Part shown: one piece after another, positions 27,137 to 34,478 of the stretch
Numbering within the stretch: position 1 is the stretch's first letter
Layout: each line of letters opens with the position of its first letter
Assembly (NCBI GenBank): GCA_035944135.1
Contig: DASZBM010000010.1
Span: forward strand, 372,001-436,000
Direction of reading: 5' to 3'
Length of the DNA: 64,000 nt
Source of the DNA: Acidobacteriaceae bacterium
Lineage (GTDB): Bacteria > Acidobacteriota > Terriglobia > Terriglobales > Acidobacteriaceae
Made by a program: the position numbers and the translations under genes
Notes under the pieces: generated by a model
What the model was told of the DNA's origin: nothing
The model's input: only the letters and a program-made list of their open reading frames with translations
The model's database searches: none

Positions 27137-27190
27137 GCATTTGGCCTTTACTTTTCTTGTTGTCATTCCCGCAGGATTCTGCCTTCGTCT
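27137..27190. repeat. Dispersed GCATTTG...TGTCAT intergenic element, copy 1
   Basis: Starts GCATTTG, has CTTTTCTTG then TGTCATTCCC GCAGGA and ends TCTGCCTTCG. Two related copies are at 29439-29500 and 50583-50636, all in the same orientation. Confidence 0.6.
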
Positions 27191-27193
27191 TTT

Positions 27194-27220
27194 CACTAAC
27201 CACTAACCACTAACCACTAG
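27194..27220. repeat. CACTAAC heptamer repeat, four units
   Basis: Three exact CACTAAC units and a final CACTAG directly before the end of the XRE regulator gene. A second array is at 29755-29782. Confidence 0.7.
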
Positions 27221-27227
27221 CGACTCC

Positions 27228-27440
27228 CTACCTCTTCTTCCCCTCATACTGAAACACCTGCTCCAGCGGCACCTCAAATACCCTCGCAATCCGGAACGCC
27301 GTCTCCAGCGACGGTGAATACTTATCCAGCTCAATCGCGATGACCGTCTGCCGCGTCACGCCAATCGCGTCCGCCAGCTCCTGCTGCGTCATCTCGCGGT
27401 CCGCACGCAGCTCACGAATCGTATTCCTGAGCCCCGGCAT
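27228..27440 (-). CDS. XRE/Cro-CI family transcriptional regulator, short form
   Basis: 70 residues, a single helix-turn-helix domain: LRADREMTQQELADAIGVTRQTVIAIE then KYSPSLETAFRIARVFEVPLEQVF. This YozG-type architecture acts as a dimer and often autoregulates. Its start overlaps the stop of the membrane protein gene by one base (TGATG), so both are made from one mRNA. The operators at 27891-27914 and 27937-27960 in front of the pair are the obvious binding sites (inference). Confidence 0.92.
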   Translation of the reverse strand: MPGLRNTIRELRADREMTQQELADAIGVTRQTVIAIELDKYSPSLETAFRIARVFEVPLEQVFQYEGKKR

Positions 27441-27880
27441 CAGAACCCCCTCCGATACGCCACAATCTGCGACACCGTCTTCACGATGTCCGAGATCACC
27501 AGCATCCCGAAGAACACATTCAGAAAATGCAGCCCCACAAAACCCTCATGAATCGGAAAGTTATGTCCCACCAGCGTGTGGAACCACAGCATCCCCAACC
27601 CCACCACCATCAGCGTCGCCAGCGTGATATACCCTGCCCGATACCCACGCAGTTGAATCAGCTTGTCGCGCTCATCGGTCATCCGGTGCCGCGTCACAGC
27701 CGCAATAATCGACTGCAAAATAATCTGCAGCACAATAATCGCGACGATCATCCCCGCGACCTTGTTCACCGACGTCTGCTGGCGAACGTGAAAATTCCAG
27801 ACGAAGTACGGCAGATACACCACCAGCTCTGCCACCAGCGATCCCCACAGTGACCGCTCCTGATACGAAAGGCTCCCCAT
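27440..27880 (-). CDS. Four-helix membrane protein paired with XRE regulator
   Basis: 146 residues with four hydrophobic helices (about 13-30, 43-63, 82-102, 118-138) and a charged cytosolic loop TRHRMTDERDKLIQLRG between helices 2 and 3. Small membrane proteins with a DERDxxI/L motif next to short XRE regulators (DUF2178-like) are widespread in bacteria and archaea; their role is unknown, though sensing of the membrane or a signal has been suggested for some. It is first in the operon, with its ATG 10 bases after the operator at 27891-27914 and a GGAG ribosome site that overlaps that operator. Confidence 0.75.
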   Translation of the reverse strand: MGSLSYQERSLWGSLVAELVVYLPYFVWNFHVRQQTSVNKVAGMIVAIIVLQIILQSIIAAVTRHRMTDERDKLIQLRGYRAGYITLATLMVVGLGMLWFHTLVGHNFPIHEGFVGLHFLNVFFGMLVISDIVKTVSQIVAYRRGF

Positions 27881-27890
27881 CGGCTGATCT

Positions 27891-27914
27891 CCATGTAAAA
27901 GATGTTTTACATGG
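27891..27914 (-). promoter_or_regulatory. Operator O1 of the membrane protein/XRE operon
   Basis: A perfect inverted repeat with arms CCATGTAAAA and TTTTACATGG around GATG. It lies just downstream of the predicted -10 box, about at the transcription start, and reaches the ribosome site of the operon. As RNA it would also fold into a 10-bp hairpin. Confidence 0.75.
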
Positions 27915-27916
27915 AA

Positions 27917-27945
27917 AATCTACTCGCGCAGGATTTACGTGTCAA
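27917..27945 (-). promoter_or_regulatory. Sigma-70 promoter of the membrane protein/XRE operon
   Basis: Minus-strand -35 TTGACA (27945-27940), 17-base spacer, -10 TAGATT (27922-27917). It is placed between two copies of the same operator, so a bound regulator would block it. Confidence 0.65.
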
Positions 27946-27960
27946 ACATTTTTTACATGG
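27937..27960 (-). promoter_or_regulatory. Operator O2, imperfect copy overlapping the -35 box
   Basis: One arm TTTTACATGG (27951-27960) is identical to O1; the other, ACGTGTCAAA (27937-27946), matches the O1 arm at 7 of 10 positions. It covers the -35 hexamer and overlaps the last codons of the hydrolase gene. Confidence 0.6.
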
Positions 27961-29338
27961 CAATCTTTGCAGTCCAACCCACAATCAGATCGAGTGCCGT
28001 GGGCGACATCGTCTCTTCAATATCGTTGTACTCATTCGGTCCGCCGGTCTTCGCATCCTGCATCAGATGGTTCTTCCCCGGCAGCGTCACAACGGTCGCG
28101 CGCGCATTCTTCTCGAGCGCCACCCGCGCCGCCGCCGCATCTTCGTCAGCAGGCACCTGAACATCCAGCGCCCCGTAGATTGCCAGCACCGGCACAGTCA
28201 GCCGTGCGAGCGTCGGTGCCGGATCATAGGCCAGGAAGTATCGCTCCCACGCGCTTGTATCATCCCGCGCCAGCCCTTCAGCCTCGTTCGCGTCCACCAG
28301 TTTTTCCTGCACTCCTTCAGCGACCATTTTGTCCGCCACCGCTCGCGCCGCTTCACCGGTCGGCGCCGCCACAATCGCGTCATACAGCTTCTGATCGAAC
28401 ACCTTTCGCCGCGCCATGTAGTCCTCAGGAGCGCCATACACCTTCGCCGTCCTGGCCGACTGCAACACAAACAGCCTGTCTCCCCGAAGCGCCGGCCCTG
28501 CAATCATCACCACGAACGCCACATTCTTGTCCGCCGCCGCAACCATCGGCCCGATGATCCCACCTTCCGAATGACCCAGCACGCCCACGCGTTGCGCGTC
28601 GATCTTCGGCTGGCTGCGCAGCCACTCCACCGCGCTGTCCGCATCGGACGCGAAGTCCGCCGTCGTTGCGCTGTCGAAGTCCCCGCCGGATCCCGCCACA
28701 CCGCGTTTGTCATACCGCAGCACCGCAAATCCCCTCCGGCTCAGCGCATCCGCCAGCACGACAAACACCTTGTGGCCCCACACATCTTCGTCGCGCGTAT
28801 TGTGGCCCGTGCCGGAGACCAGCACCACCGCCGGAAAGGGCCCCTTGCCTTGCGGGACGCTCATTGTTCCGGCAAACCGCACATGCGCGCCGCCGTTCTC
28901 GAACACAACCTCCTGCTGCCCATATGGCAGCGGCCCTTTGGCAATTGCCTCTTCCTGCGGCCGATTGTGAATGGCCGGCGCAAGGTCTGCCACCGTCGCA
29001 CGCTTCAGCGCCAGCGGATACACCTGCTGAAACGTCAGCTTGCCGTCCCACGCGCTTTGTCCCGCATCCCATCTGCCGTCGTAGCTCAGGCTCAGCTTGT
29101 TCACCGCAAAGTGCAGATGCGACCCATCGCTGGTCACCTGGTCCAGGTCCGTCTGATTGCCGCTCGGATTGGTTAGATAGCCGCTGTACCCGGAACTCGA
29201 CTGGCTGATGTGAATCCTTACCTTGAACCCACCGTTCAGTTGACCAATCCAATCTCCCGCAGCCTGCTCAGCAACCGCCGGCAGTACAAACACAACCCCG
29301 GCCACAGCCACCACAAAGCGCATCCATGCTCTGTTCAT
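27953..29338 (-). CDS. Secreted alpha/beta hydrolase with N-terminal beta domain
   Basis: 461 residues. Signal peptide about 1-23 (FVVAVAGVVFVLPAVA), a beta-rich domain (about 25-110, GDWIGQLNGGFKVRIHISQS...LTFQQVYPL), then an alpha/beta hydrolase (about 130-455) with the motif VLVSGTGHNTRDEDV, nucleophile GHSEGG and a late IYGALDVQVPADED and GKNHLMQ for the acid and His. This layout matches secreted esterases or acyl-peptidase-like hydrolases (EstA/S9-like). The substrate is unknown. The end overlaps operator O2 of the XRE operon, and a repeat-rich region lies upstream. Confidence 0.88.
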   Translation of the reverse strand: MNRAWMRFVVAVAGVVFVLPAVAEQAAGDWIGQLNGGFKVRIHISQSSSGYSGYLTNPSGNQTDLDQVTSDGSHLHFAVNKLSLSYDGRWDAGQSAWDGKLTFQQVYPLALKRATVADLAPAIHNRPQEEAIAKGPLPYGQQEVVFENGGAHVRFAGTMSVPQGKGPFPAVVLVSGTGHNTRDEDVWGHKVFVVLADALSRRGFAVLRYDKRGVAGSGGDFDSATTADFASDADSAVEWLRSQPKIDAQRVGVLGHSEGGIIGPMVAAADKNVAFVVMIAGPALRGDRLFVLQSARTAKVYGAPEDYMARRKVFDQKLYDAIVAAPTGEAARAVADKMVAEGVQEKLVDANEAEGLARDDTSAWERYFLAYDPAPTLARLTVPVLAIYGALDVQVPADEDAAAARVALEKNARATVVTLPGKNHLMQDAKTGGPNEYNDIEETMSPTALDLIVGWTAKIAM

Positions 29339-29438
29339 GCGCCTATGCTACGCACCCCACACAAAGAACGTTCCATCCAGTTCTTCTCGACCGGGTGTCC
29401 CGCGTCTCTGCGTTACGTGGGCTTGCCCGATTGCCCAC

Positions 29439-29500
29439 GCATTTGCTTTTGCCTTTCTTTCTGTCATTCCGAGCCGCAGGCAAGTAATCTGCTTCTTGCC
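29439..29500. repeat. Dispersed GCATTTG...TGTCAT intergenic element, copy 2
   Basis: GCATTTGCTTTTG, then CTTTCTTTCTGTCATTCC, a CCGCAGG core and AATCTGCTTCTTG. Related to 27137-27190 and 50583-50636. Confidence 0.65.
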
Positions 29501-29524
29501 CGGATCCACGAAACCGGGTGGCCT

Positions 29525-29575
29525 ACCCTTTCGCACCGCGAAAGGGTGGGGTATCGCGCGTTAAGACGCGCGATA
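29525..29575. repeat. Two tandem hairpins, second shared with 27.1 kb
   Basis: First stem ACCCTTTCGC / GCGAAAGGGT with loop ACC (29525-29547). Second stem TATCGCGCG / CGCGCGATA with loop TTAAGA (29552-29575); 25 bases of it (29549-29573) are identical to 27105-27129. Confidence 0.7.
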
Positions 29576-29649
29576 GCGATCGTGAAAGGGTGACCGAAAT
29601 CATGCTTGGCACGGACTGAGACCGGTCCTACGCCCGCCAATTCAAATTC

Positions 29650-29686
29650 TGTCATTCTGAGCGAGCGGAGCGAGTTGAAGAACCCC
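29650..29686. repeat. TGTCATTCTGAGCG-type dispersed element
   Basis: TGTCATTCTGAGCGAGCGGA followed by GCGAGTTGAAGAACCCC. Elements of this wording are frequent between genes in many acidobacterial and other bacterial genomes (from general knowledge); only one full copy is in this window. Confidence 0.55.
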
Positions 29687-29754
29687 GATACGGCCGGCAT
29701 CACCTCGATCGCCGAACCATTTTCGAACACGAACTCCAGTTCGGTTCGAGCCTC

Positions 29755-29782
29755 CACTAACCACTAACTACTAACAACTAAC
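29755..29782. repeat. CACTAAC heptamer repeat, second array
   Basis: Four heptamers CACTAAC, CACTAAC, TACTAAC, AACTAAC followed by CACTCCC, 50 bases upstream of the proline dehydrogenase start. Confidence 0.7.
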
Positions 29783-29832
29783 CACTCCCATGGACGACAT
29801 CCCCCCTTCCGATGCCATAAACTCTCTCCTGC

Positions 29833-30768
29833 ATGCTTCGTTCCTTCTTCATCGGCCTCTCCACCAACAAGCCCTTCCGCAAATTCTCCGAGAACTCCTC
29901 GATCGGCCGCCGCGTCTCGCACCGCTTCGTCGCCGGCATGGCCGTCGAGGAGGCCATCGCCGCGGCCGCCGAGCTCAATCGCGAGGGCATCGTCGTCACC
30001 CTTGACGCCTTGGGTGAGAGTGTCACCGACGCGCCGCACGCCGAAGCCTCGGCCGCCGTCTACCACCGTCTCCTCGACGAGATCGCCTCGCACAAACTCA
30101 ACGCCAACGTCAGCCTCAAGCTCACGCAAATGGGCATGGACGTCGGCGGCGCAAACTCAGCGGAGGGCCAGGCCCTCGCCGAACGCATCGTCGGCAACCT
30201 CGTCGCGCACGCCGGCCGCCTCAAAAACTTTCTCCGCATCGATATGGAGGGCTCCGAGTACACCGAGGCGACCATCGCCATCACCGAGCGCCTCTTCGCC
30301 CGCTTCCCCGGAGCCGTCGGCACCGTGCTCCAGGCGTACATGTTCCGCACGGACGCCGACGCCGACCGTCTGCTCCGGCAGGGAATCCGCATCCGCCTCT
30401 GCAAGGGCGCCTACAAAGAGCCGCCCGAGATCGCCTTCCCAGCCAAAGCCGACGTCGACGCCAATTACCTCAAGCTCGCCAGGCGCATGATGACTAGCGG
30501 CGTCTTTTGCGGCATCGCCACCCACGATGAAGCCATCATCGATGAGCTCTGCCGCTTCACCGACGCCCACAGCATCGAGAAATCCGCCTTCGAGTTCCAG
30601 ATGCTCTACGGCATCCGCCGCGACCTGCAGCGCAAGCTCGTCCACAAAGGCTTCGGCGTCCGGGTCTACGTCCCCTTCGGCACGGAATGGTACCCCTACT
30701 TCATGCGCCGCCTCGCCGAACGTCCCGCCAACGTCTTCTTCCTGGCAAAGAACTTCTTCCGCACCTAA
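29833..30768 (+). CDS. Proline dehydrogenase (monofunctional PRODH)
   Basis: 311 residues, the size of Bacillus/Deinococcus-type single-domain PRODH (PutB/FadM). A beta-alpha barrel with family motifs [57 protein letters not shown] and [14 protein letters not shown], which hold FAD and substrate residues. It oxidises proline to pyrroline-5-carboxylate at the membrane and passes electrons to quinone. No P5C dehydrogenase gene is adjacent. The ATG is followed by a conserved-looking [14 protein letters not shown] start. Confidence 0.93.
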   Translation: MLRSFFIGLSTNKPFRKFSENSSIGRRVSHRFVAGMAVEEAIAAAAELNREGIVVTLDALGESVTDAPHAEASAAVYHRLLDEIASHKLNANVSLKLTQMGMDVGGANSAEGQALAERIVGNLVAHAGRLKNFLRIDMEGSEYTEATIAITERLFARFPGAVGTVLQAYMFRTDADADRLLRQGIRIRLCKGAYKEPPEIAFPAKADVDANYLKLARRMMTSGVFCGIATHDEAIIDELCRFTDAHSIEKSAFEFQMLYGIRRDLQRKLVHKGFGVRVYVPFGTEWYPYFMRRLAERPANVFFLAKNFFRT

Positions 30769-30841
30769 ACCTCCTGTCAACAGTAACTTGCAGGCGGTCC
30801 TGCGCTAGATAGAGTGCATGCACCTGCGCAGATAAGTGATC

Positions 30842-30924
30842 TGTTTTCAAGAATTTGCGCAATAAGGCCGCATTTGACCCCATTGGTCCAAAGCTAAATT
30901 ATTTGTTTTGAAGATTTTGCGCAA
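30842..30924. repeat. Pair of near-identical 21-base direct repeats
   Basis: Copies at 30842-30862 and 30904-30924, each TGTTTT-S-AAGA-W-TTTGCGCAA, differ at two positions and are 62 bases apart. They lie between the convergent proline dehydrogenase and DUF3106 genes. Both end in the near-palindrome TTGCGCAA. Confidence 0.6.
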
Positions 30925-30948
30925 AAAGTGGGGGAGGGGAGGGGGTAC

Positions 30949-31833
30949 CTACCGCGGCTGCCCCTCAGACGGTGGAAGCAGCGGCTCCACGCGCAACAGA
31001 TTATTAAGAGCAGACCTCTGGCTCGGATTCATGTACTGATACTGCGGCGAGTTCAGCGCCGCGCCTCGCTGCTCAGGCGGCAACGCCCGCAGCTGCCGGA
31101 AGCCTTCGGCTACCTGACGCCGCTGATCCGGTGGAAGCGATCCAAGCTGCGACAGCGAGTTCCGCACCTCCGTGCGTTCGCCAACGGATAGGTGCTCCAT
31201 CCGCTCGTTGTAGGACAGGATTCTCTCCCGTCGCTGCGGATCCATGGCATTAAGCTGCGCCAGACGGTTCCGCATCCGGTCCTGCGTCTGCTGGGGTAGC
31301 TGGTTGAACCCTGGCTCCCGCTGCAGCGCCTGCTGCTGCTGCTCCGGCGAGAGGTTGCGGTGCTGGTTCATCCAGTCCGCCAAGTGCTCTCCACGCGGGC
31401 TCCCCGGCACCTGCGAGTTCCGCCGCTCGATCTGCGACAACTGTGCGCTCTGCCCCTGATTCGGCTGGACATGGTTCGGCTGCACCTGCTGCTGCTGTGG
31501 CGACCTCCGCTCCACCGGAGCCGGGACCTGCTGCTGCGCATACCGCTCCGGCTGTCCGCCACCTTGCGGCCGGTACTGCTGCTGCTGAGGCGAGTACCCG
31601 CGATACCCCTCCGGAGTGCCCTGCCGATACCCCGGCGCAACCTGCCGGTACGTAGGAGCCGCCTGCCGATACGCTGGGGCCGCCTGATGGTACGAGGGAG
31701 CCGACGAGCGGTACGACTGCCCACCGCCTCCTCCATGCCGCGACTGCCCCACCGCCCCCCCCGCCGACACCACAGCCACCACCCCGATGACTTGGGCGAG
31801 GCGTGAGCCGCGAGTTGCAGTGATACGTTTCAT
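30949..31833 (-). CDS. DUF3106-containing, Gln/Arg/Pro-rich secreted protein
   Basis: 294 residues. A signal peptide (about 1-29, LAQVIGVVAVVSAGGAVGQS) is followed by a disordered region of short repeats (SYHQAAPAYRQAAPTYRQVA, PQQQQ runs; about 35-130) and a helical C-terminal half (about 145-290) of repeating LPPDQRRQVAEGFRQLRALP-like motifs characteristic of DUF3106. It is encoded 143 bases after the anti-sigma factor gene and may belong to its regulon. Function unknown; the helical repeat resembles periplasmic chaperone-like or metal-sensing helical proteins only loosely. Confidence 0.82.
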   Translation of the reverse strand: MKRITATRGSRLAQVIGVVAVVSAGGAVGQSRHGGGGGQSYRSSAPSYHQAAPAYRQAAPTYRQVAPGYRQGTPEGYRGYSPQQQQYRPQGGGQPERYAQQQVPAPVERRSPQQQQVQPNHVQPNQGQSAQLSQIERRNSQVPGSPRGEHLADWMNQHRNLSPEQQQQALQREPGFNQLPQQTQDRMRNRLAQLNAMDPQRRERILSYNERMEHLSVGERTEVRNSLSQLGSLPPDQRRQVAEGFRQLRALPPEQRGAALNSPQYQYMNPSQRSALNNLLRVEPLLPPSEGQPR

Positions 31834-31976
31834 CGAAGGTTCAAACTCAATCTTTAGCTCAGTGTCGTGCGTTGCTTCTAGTGCTGTCTCTGTCTAGTTA
31901 CCGGCTGCGCGCCTATGATACCGAAGCCGCCGTCCGAAGGCGGCGGCTTATGGTCGAATCTCGAACTCACCCCGCC

Positions 31977-32489
31977 TTAGGTCGTTGGTGGATCCCCCGA
32001 ATCATCGTTCGCGTTTGGATCCAGTAGCTGATCCATCTGCTGATACGCCTGGGCATTGTTGTCCAGGATCTTCAGATCGTTCACGGTGGCTGAGGGCTGC
32101 GGCTGCGGACGGTTCGCAATCTCAACGCCGGCGAAGCTGCCCGCTCCCGCGAGTACCAGCAACATCAGCGCACCGGCCATCGCCGAGCGAAGCTGCCGTC
32201 CGGTGCTGAAGGTCAGGAAGGCATAAACCCGTTCAAAGAAGCCCTCAGGCTGTGCTGCCGCCGCCTCACGCACCCGCGCACGCAGCTTGGAGTCGAAGTA
32301 CGGCGACGGCTCGGGTGCGGTCCACGCATCCATCATCGCCATCGTGGAACGAAGCTCGCTCAACTCGCTCGCGCAGCTCTCACAGGCCTTCAGGTGTGCA
32401 GCAATCTCCGGGTGCGCGGCCTCGTAGCCGTCTTCGAGCAGCAGGTCCGGGAGATGCGATTTGCAGGTCTTACAGTTCATAGCATTCAT
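31977..32489 (-). CDS. Zinc-finger anti-sigma factor with one membrane segment
   Basis: 170 residues. The N-terminal zf-HC2 motif has C6, C9 in MNCKTCKSH and the H-x3-C-x2-C in AAHLKACESCASE, a typical zinc-binding anti-sigma domain. A membrane helix lies at about 103-123 (SAMAGALMLLVLAGAGSFAG) and a short periplasmic tail follows. It is expected to hold the ECF sigma factor encoded 85 bases upstream until a signal arrives. The start at 32489 has GGGGG 5 bases upstream. Confidence 0.92.
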   Translation of the reverse strand: MNAMNCKTCKSHLPDLLLEDGYEAAHPEIAAHLKACESCASELSELRSTMAMMDAWTAPEPSPYFDSKLRARVREAAAAQPEGFFERVYAFLTFSTGRQLRSAMAGALMLLVLAGAGSFAGVEIANRPQPQPSATVNDLKILDNNAQAYQQMDQLLDPNANDDSGDPPTT

Positions 32490-32574
32490 ATCAACCCCCT
32501 TTTCGGGTGGGTGTTGCTTTCAGGACGCCGTCGCAGCGAATTTAGACGCGCAGTGGCTCCGTTATAAGGCAATC

Positions 32575-33276
32575 TCAGACGAATCCTTTCAGTCGCTCTC
32601 TTAGCGTCTGGTAAGCGCGGAACAGCAGCGATTTCGTTGCAGACTCGGAGAGCTTCAGCACCTCGCCGATCTGCTTGTAGTCCAAACCCTCATACTTGTG
32701 CATCAGAACGGCGGTTCTCTGCCGCTCCGGCAGCGCCATCACGTGCTGGCGGATGGCGTTCATCCGCTCCCGGCGAAGCAAATTCGCCTCGGCGCTGGGC
32801 GTCTCGTCGGCAACGTCCGGCGTCGTTCCGGTCTCGGCGTCCGGCTCATCCAGGTATACGGTCGAGGCCGAGCGCTCGTGCCGTGTATCGCGGGCGTGGT
32901 TTACGCCCAGGTTCGTGGCAATGCGGTAGAGCCACGTGCTGAACCGGGCCTCCGCCCGGTAAGTTTCCCGCGACCGGTAGACCCGGAGGAAGACCTCCTG
33001 GGCAAGCTCCTCGGCCACAGCCTGATTGTGGACCATCCTGAACATGAAATGGATGATCGGCTTGCGATATTTTGCCAGCAGTATATCGAAGGCCGCCATA
33101 TTACCGGCACGGAGCTCTAGCATGATCTCGGCGTCGGTCAGGGCAGAGAAGTCGCCCCTGGCCATTGCGGCCGCCCGCTCCTTAGCCCGCTCGGGGCTGA
33201 GATCGACCGCGGTGGCGGGACGGTCCGCCGGAAGATCATGACCCAGAACCCCGGGATGGAGTGCCAGCGTGCTCAT
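32575..33276 (-). CDS. ECF-family RNA polymerase sigma factor (RpoE/SigW-like)
   Basis: 233 residues from the ATG at 33276, chosen for its GAGGA ribosome site 6 bases upstream; the frame stays open to an ATG at 33378 that lacks one. Region 2 is at about 55-125 (AFDILLAKYRKPIIHFMFRM...FSTWLYRIATN) and region 4 at about 170-228 (LPERQRTAVLMHKYEGLDYKQIGEVL). The N-terminal 50 residues are extra. ECF factors direct RNA polymerase to stress or envelope promoters; the regulator is the zinc-finger anti-sigma factor encoded next. The target genes probably include this operon itself (inference). Confidence 0.94.
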   Translation of the reverse strand: MSTLALHPGVLGHDLPADRPATAVDLSPERAKERAAAMARGDFSALTDAEIMLELRAGNMAAFDILLAKYRKPIIHFMFRMVHNQAVAEELAQEVFLRVYRSRETYRAEARFSTWLYRIATNLGVNHARDTRHERSASTVYLDEPDAETGTTPDVADETPSAEANLLRRERMNAIRQHVMALPERQRTAVLMHKYEGLDYKQIGEVLKLSESATKSLLFRAYQTLRERLKGFV

Positions 33277-33538
33277 ATCTTCCTCAACCCCATCTTTGTC
33301 GCGAGGTTGCGCCGTCTCAACCGAATCTGCCGGTTTCGGCGGATCGGGCGGACGGTCTGCGGGGTTGGAACCGGTCATCCGGGGTATTGTACCCGTGCGG
33401 CTCTGCCGTCGAACAATGCCTGCAAACGAAGGCAGGATTGCGGCTGCTTTGAGTCGCGGGCGTGGCTATTCTCTGCTATTCTCAAGGAGAACGGGGGGCT
33501 GGCACGGTGGGTGCTCAGTTCCTGCTGCCGCAACAGGC

Positions 33539-33613
33539 GGGCGCATAACTCAGCGGTAGAGTGCCACCTTCACACGGTGGAAGTCGTAGGTTCGAATCCT
33601 GCTGTGCCCACCA
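33539..33613 (+). tRNA. tRNA-Val (anticodon CAC)
   Basis: Cloverleaf: acceptor GGGCGCA / TGTGCCC (one G-T pair), anticodon stem CCACC / GGTGG with loop TTCACAC, T arm GTAGG TTCGAAT CCTGC, and encoded CCA at 33611-33613. A block of less typical genes and pseudogenes begins right after it. Confidence 0.95.
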
Positions 33614-33651
33614 ACTCCAACTTCTTGAAATAACATCACTTGAGCGCGAGT

Positions 33652-34180
33652 CTACCGTTCCTCAGCTAATGGGGCAGGGCAGCTGCACCTTGGATGTGGA
33701 ATGTCGCAGTCAAGATCGGTGCCTGCCTTCAGGGTCAATGCAGAAGCCTGTGCGTTGTCGGCCGCTTCGTGATGGCCGCGCGCGATGTCCGCGACCTCAT
33801 CGCAGTTGGAGACGACTGGCCATTGCAGTGCCCGTCGTGGCGCAGGTTCTGTGGAGCAGAAGGTTGCTGTCGCAGGCGGCGTTTCCATCGATGGCGTTGT
33901 AGGCGCACATCACCGAGTCTCCATGCGCTTCGGTGATCGTCGCGCGGAAGCCGGGCAGGTTCGTGTCTTCGAGATCGTGCGGAAAAACGTCGACGTTGAA
34001 CTTGTGGCGCTGCGGTTCCGGCCCGCTGGGCACGGCGAAGTGTTTGGGCGTGGACACGGTCTTGAGGTAATGCGAATCGGAGCCCCGCATTCCCTCGACG
34101 AACGCAACACCGAGGCGCGCGGTGAGGAACGGTCTTCACCGAACGCCTCCATGCCGCGCCCCCAGCGCTGGTCACGGTCG
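33652..34180 (-). pseudogene. GH3 beta-glucosidase/xylosidase remnant with frameshifts
   Basis: On the minus strand three frames in turn give conserved GH3 segments: QRWGRGMEAFGED (from 34171), then, after a single missing base near 34136, RPFLTARLGVAFVEGMRGSD and LKTVSTPKHFAV through SVMCAYNAIDGNAACDSNLL, then after another shift near 33830, WPVVSNCDEVADIARGHHEA and LTLKAGTDLDCD to a stop at 33652. Only the middle of the catalytic domain remains, including the YNAIDG and VVSNCD regions that surround the nucleophile Asp. N- and C-terminal parts are missing. It is clearly decayed. Confidence 0.8.
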
Positions 34181-34380
34181 CACTACCACCCGCGCAATGG
34201 ACTCAACCAGCCGTATGCCTACAGCTATCTCTTCGGTTACGCAATCAATCTTCCGCGGGCACACCACAACGCTCACGCTGCCCAACGATCTGAACATCCG
34301 CATCTCGCGATCTCCGTCGCGCACACAGCGCGCGACGTAATGCCGGCTCGCCCGCTCGTCAGCTTCACGACACGCTCGAG
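34165..34380 (+). pseudogene. C-terminal remnant of a large glycosidase (GH38 alpha-mannosidase-like)
   Basis: On the plus strand, SRSHYHPRNGLNQPYAYSY and LFGYAINLPR continue, after a frameshift near 34255, into TTTLTLPNDLNIRI and, after another, into LAISVAHTARDVMPARPLV. The pattern 'NQPYAYSYLF... LP.G.TTLTLP.D..IRI.AISVA' resembles the C-terminal beta domain of bacterial alpha-mannosidase-type glycosidases. It abuts the GH3 remnant in opposite orientation, so the junction is a rearrangement scar. Family assignment is from memory and moderate. Confidence 0.5.
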
Positions 34381-34478
34381 AATGAATCGCAACCGAAGGA
34401 ATGATTGCGCCATACAATTCGATCATTCGCCTCCTGCACGAAGTGGTCGGGCCGCGAGGTCGCATCTGAGGGGATTGG

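Larger units (their letters stand above)
29339..29832. other. Repeat-rich intergenic region between hydrolase and proline dehydrogenase genes
   Basis: 494 bases with no supportable gene. It is filled with dispersed elements: a GCATTTG/TGTCAT copy (29439-29500), two adjacent hairpins (29525-29575), a TGTCATTCTGAGCG element (29650-29686) and a CACTAAC array (29755-29782). Open frames here read repeat DNA, not protein. Confidence 0.7.

Noticed and set aside
29348-29757. Small minus-strand frames in the hydrolase/PRODH gap
   Set aside because: They translate dispersed repeat DNA (phrases like LRMTE and GMTERKA recur wherever the element occurs) and have no ribosome site.
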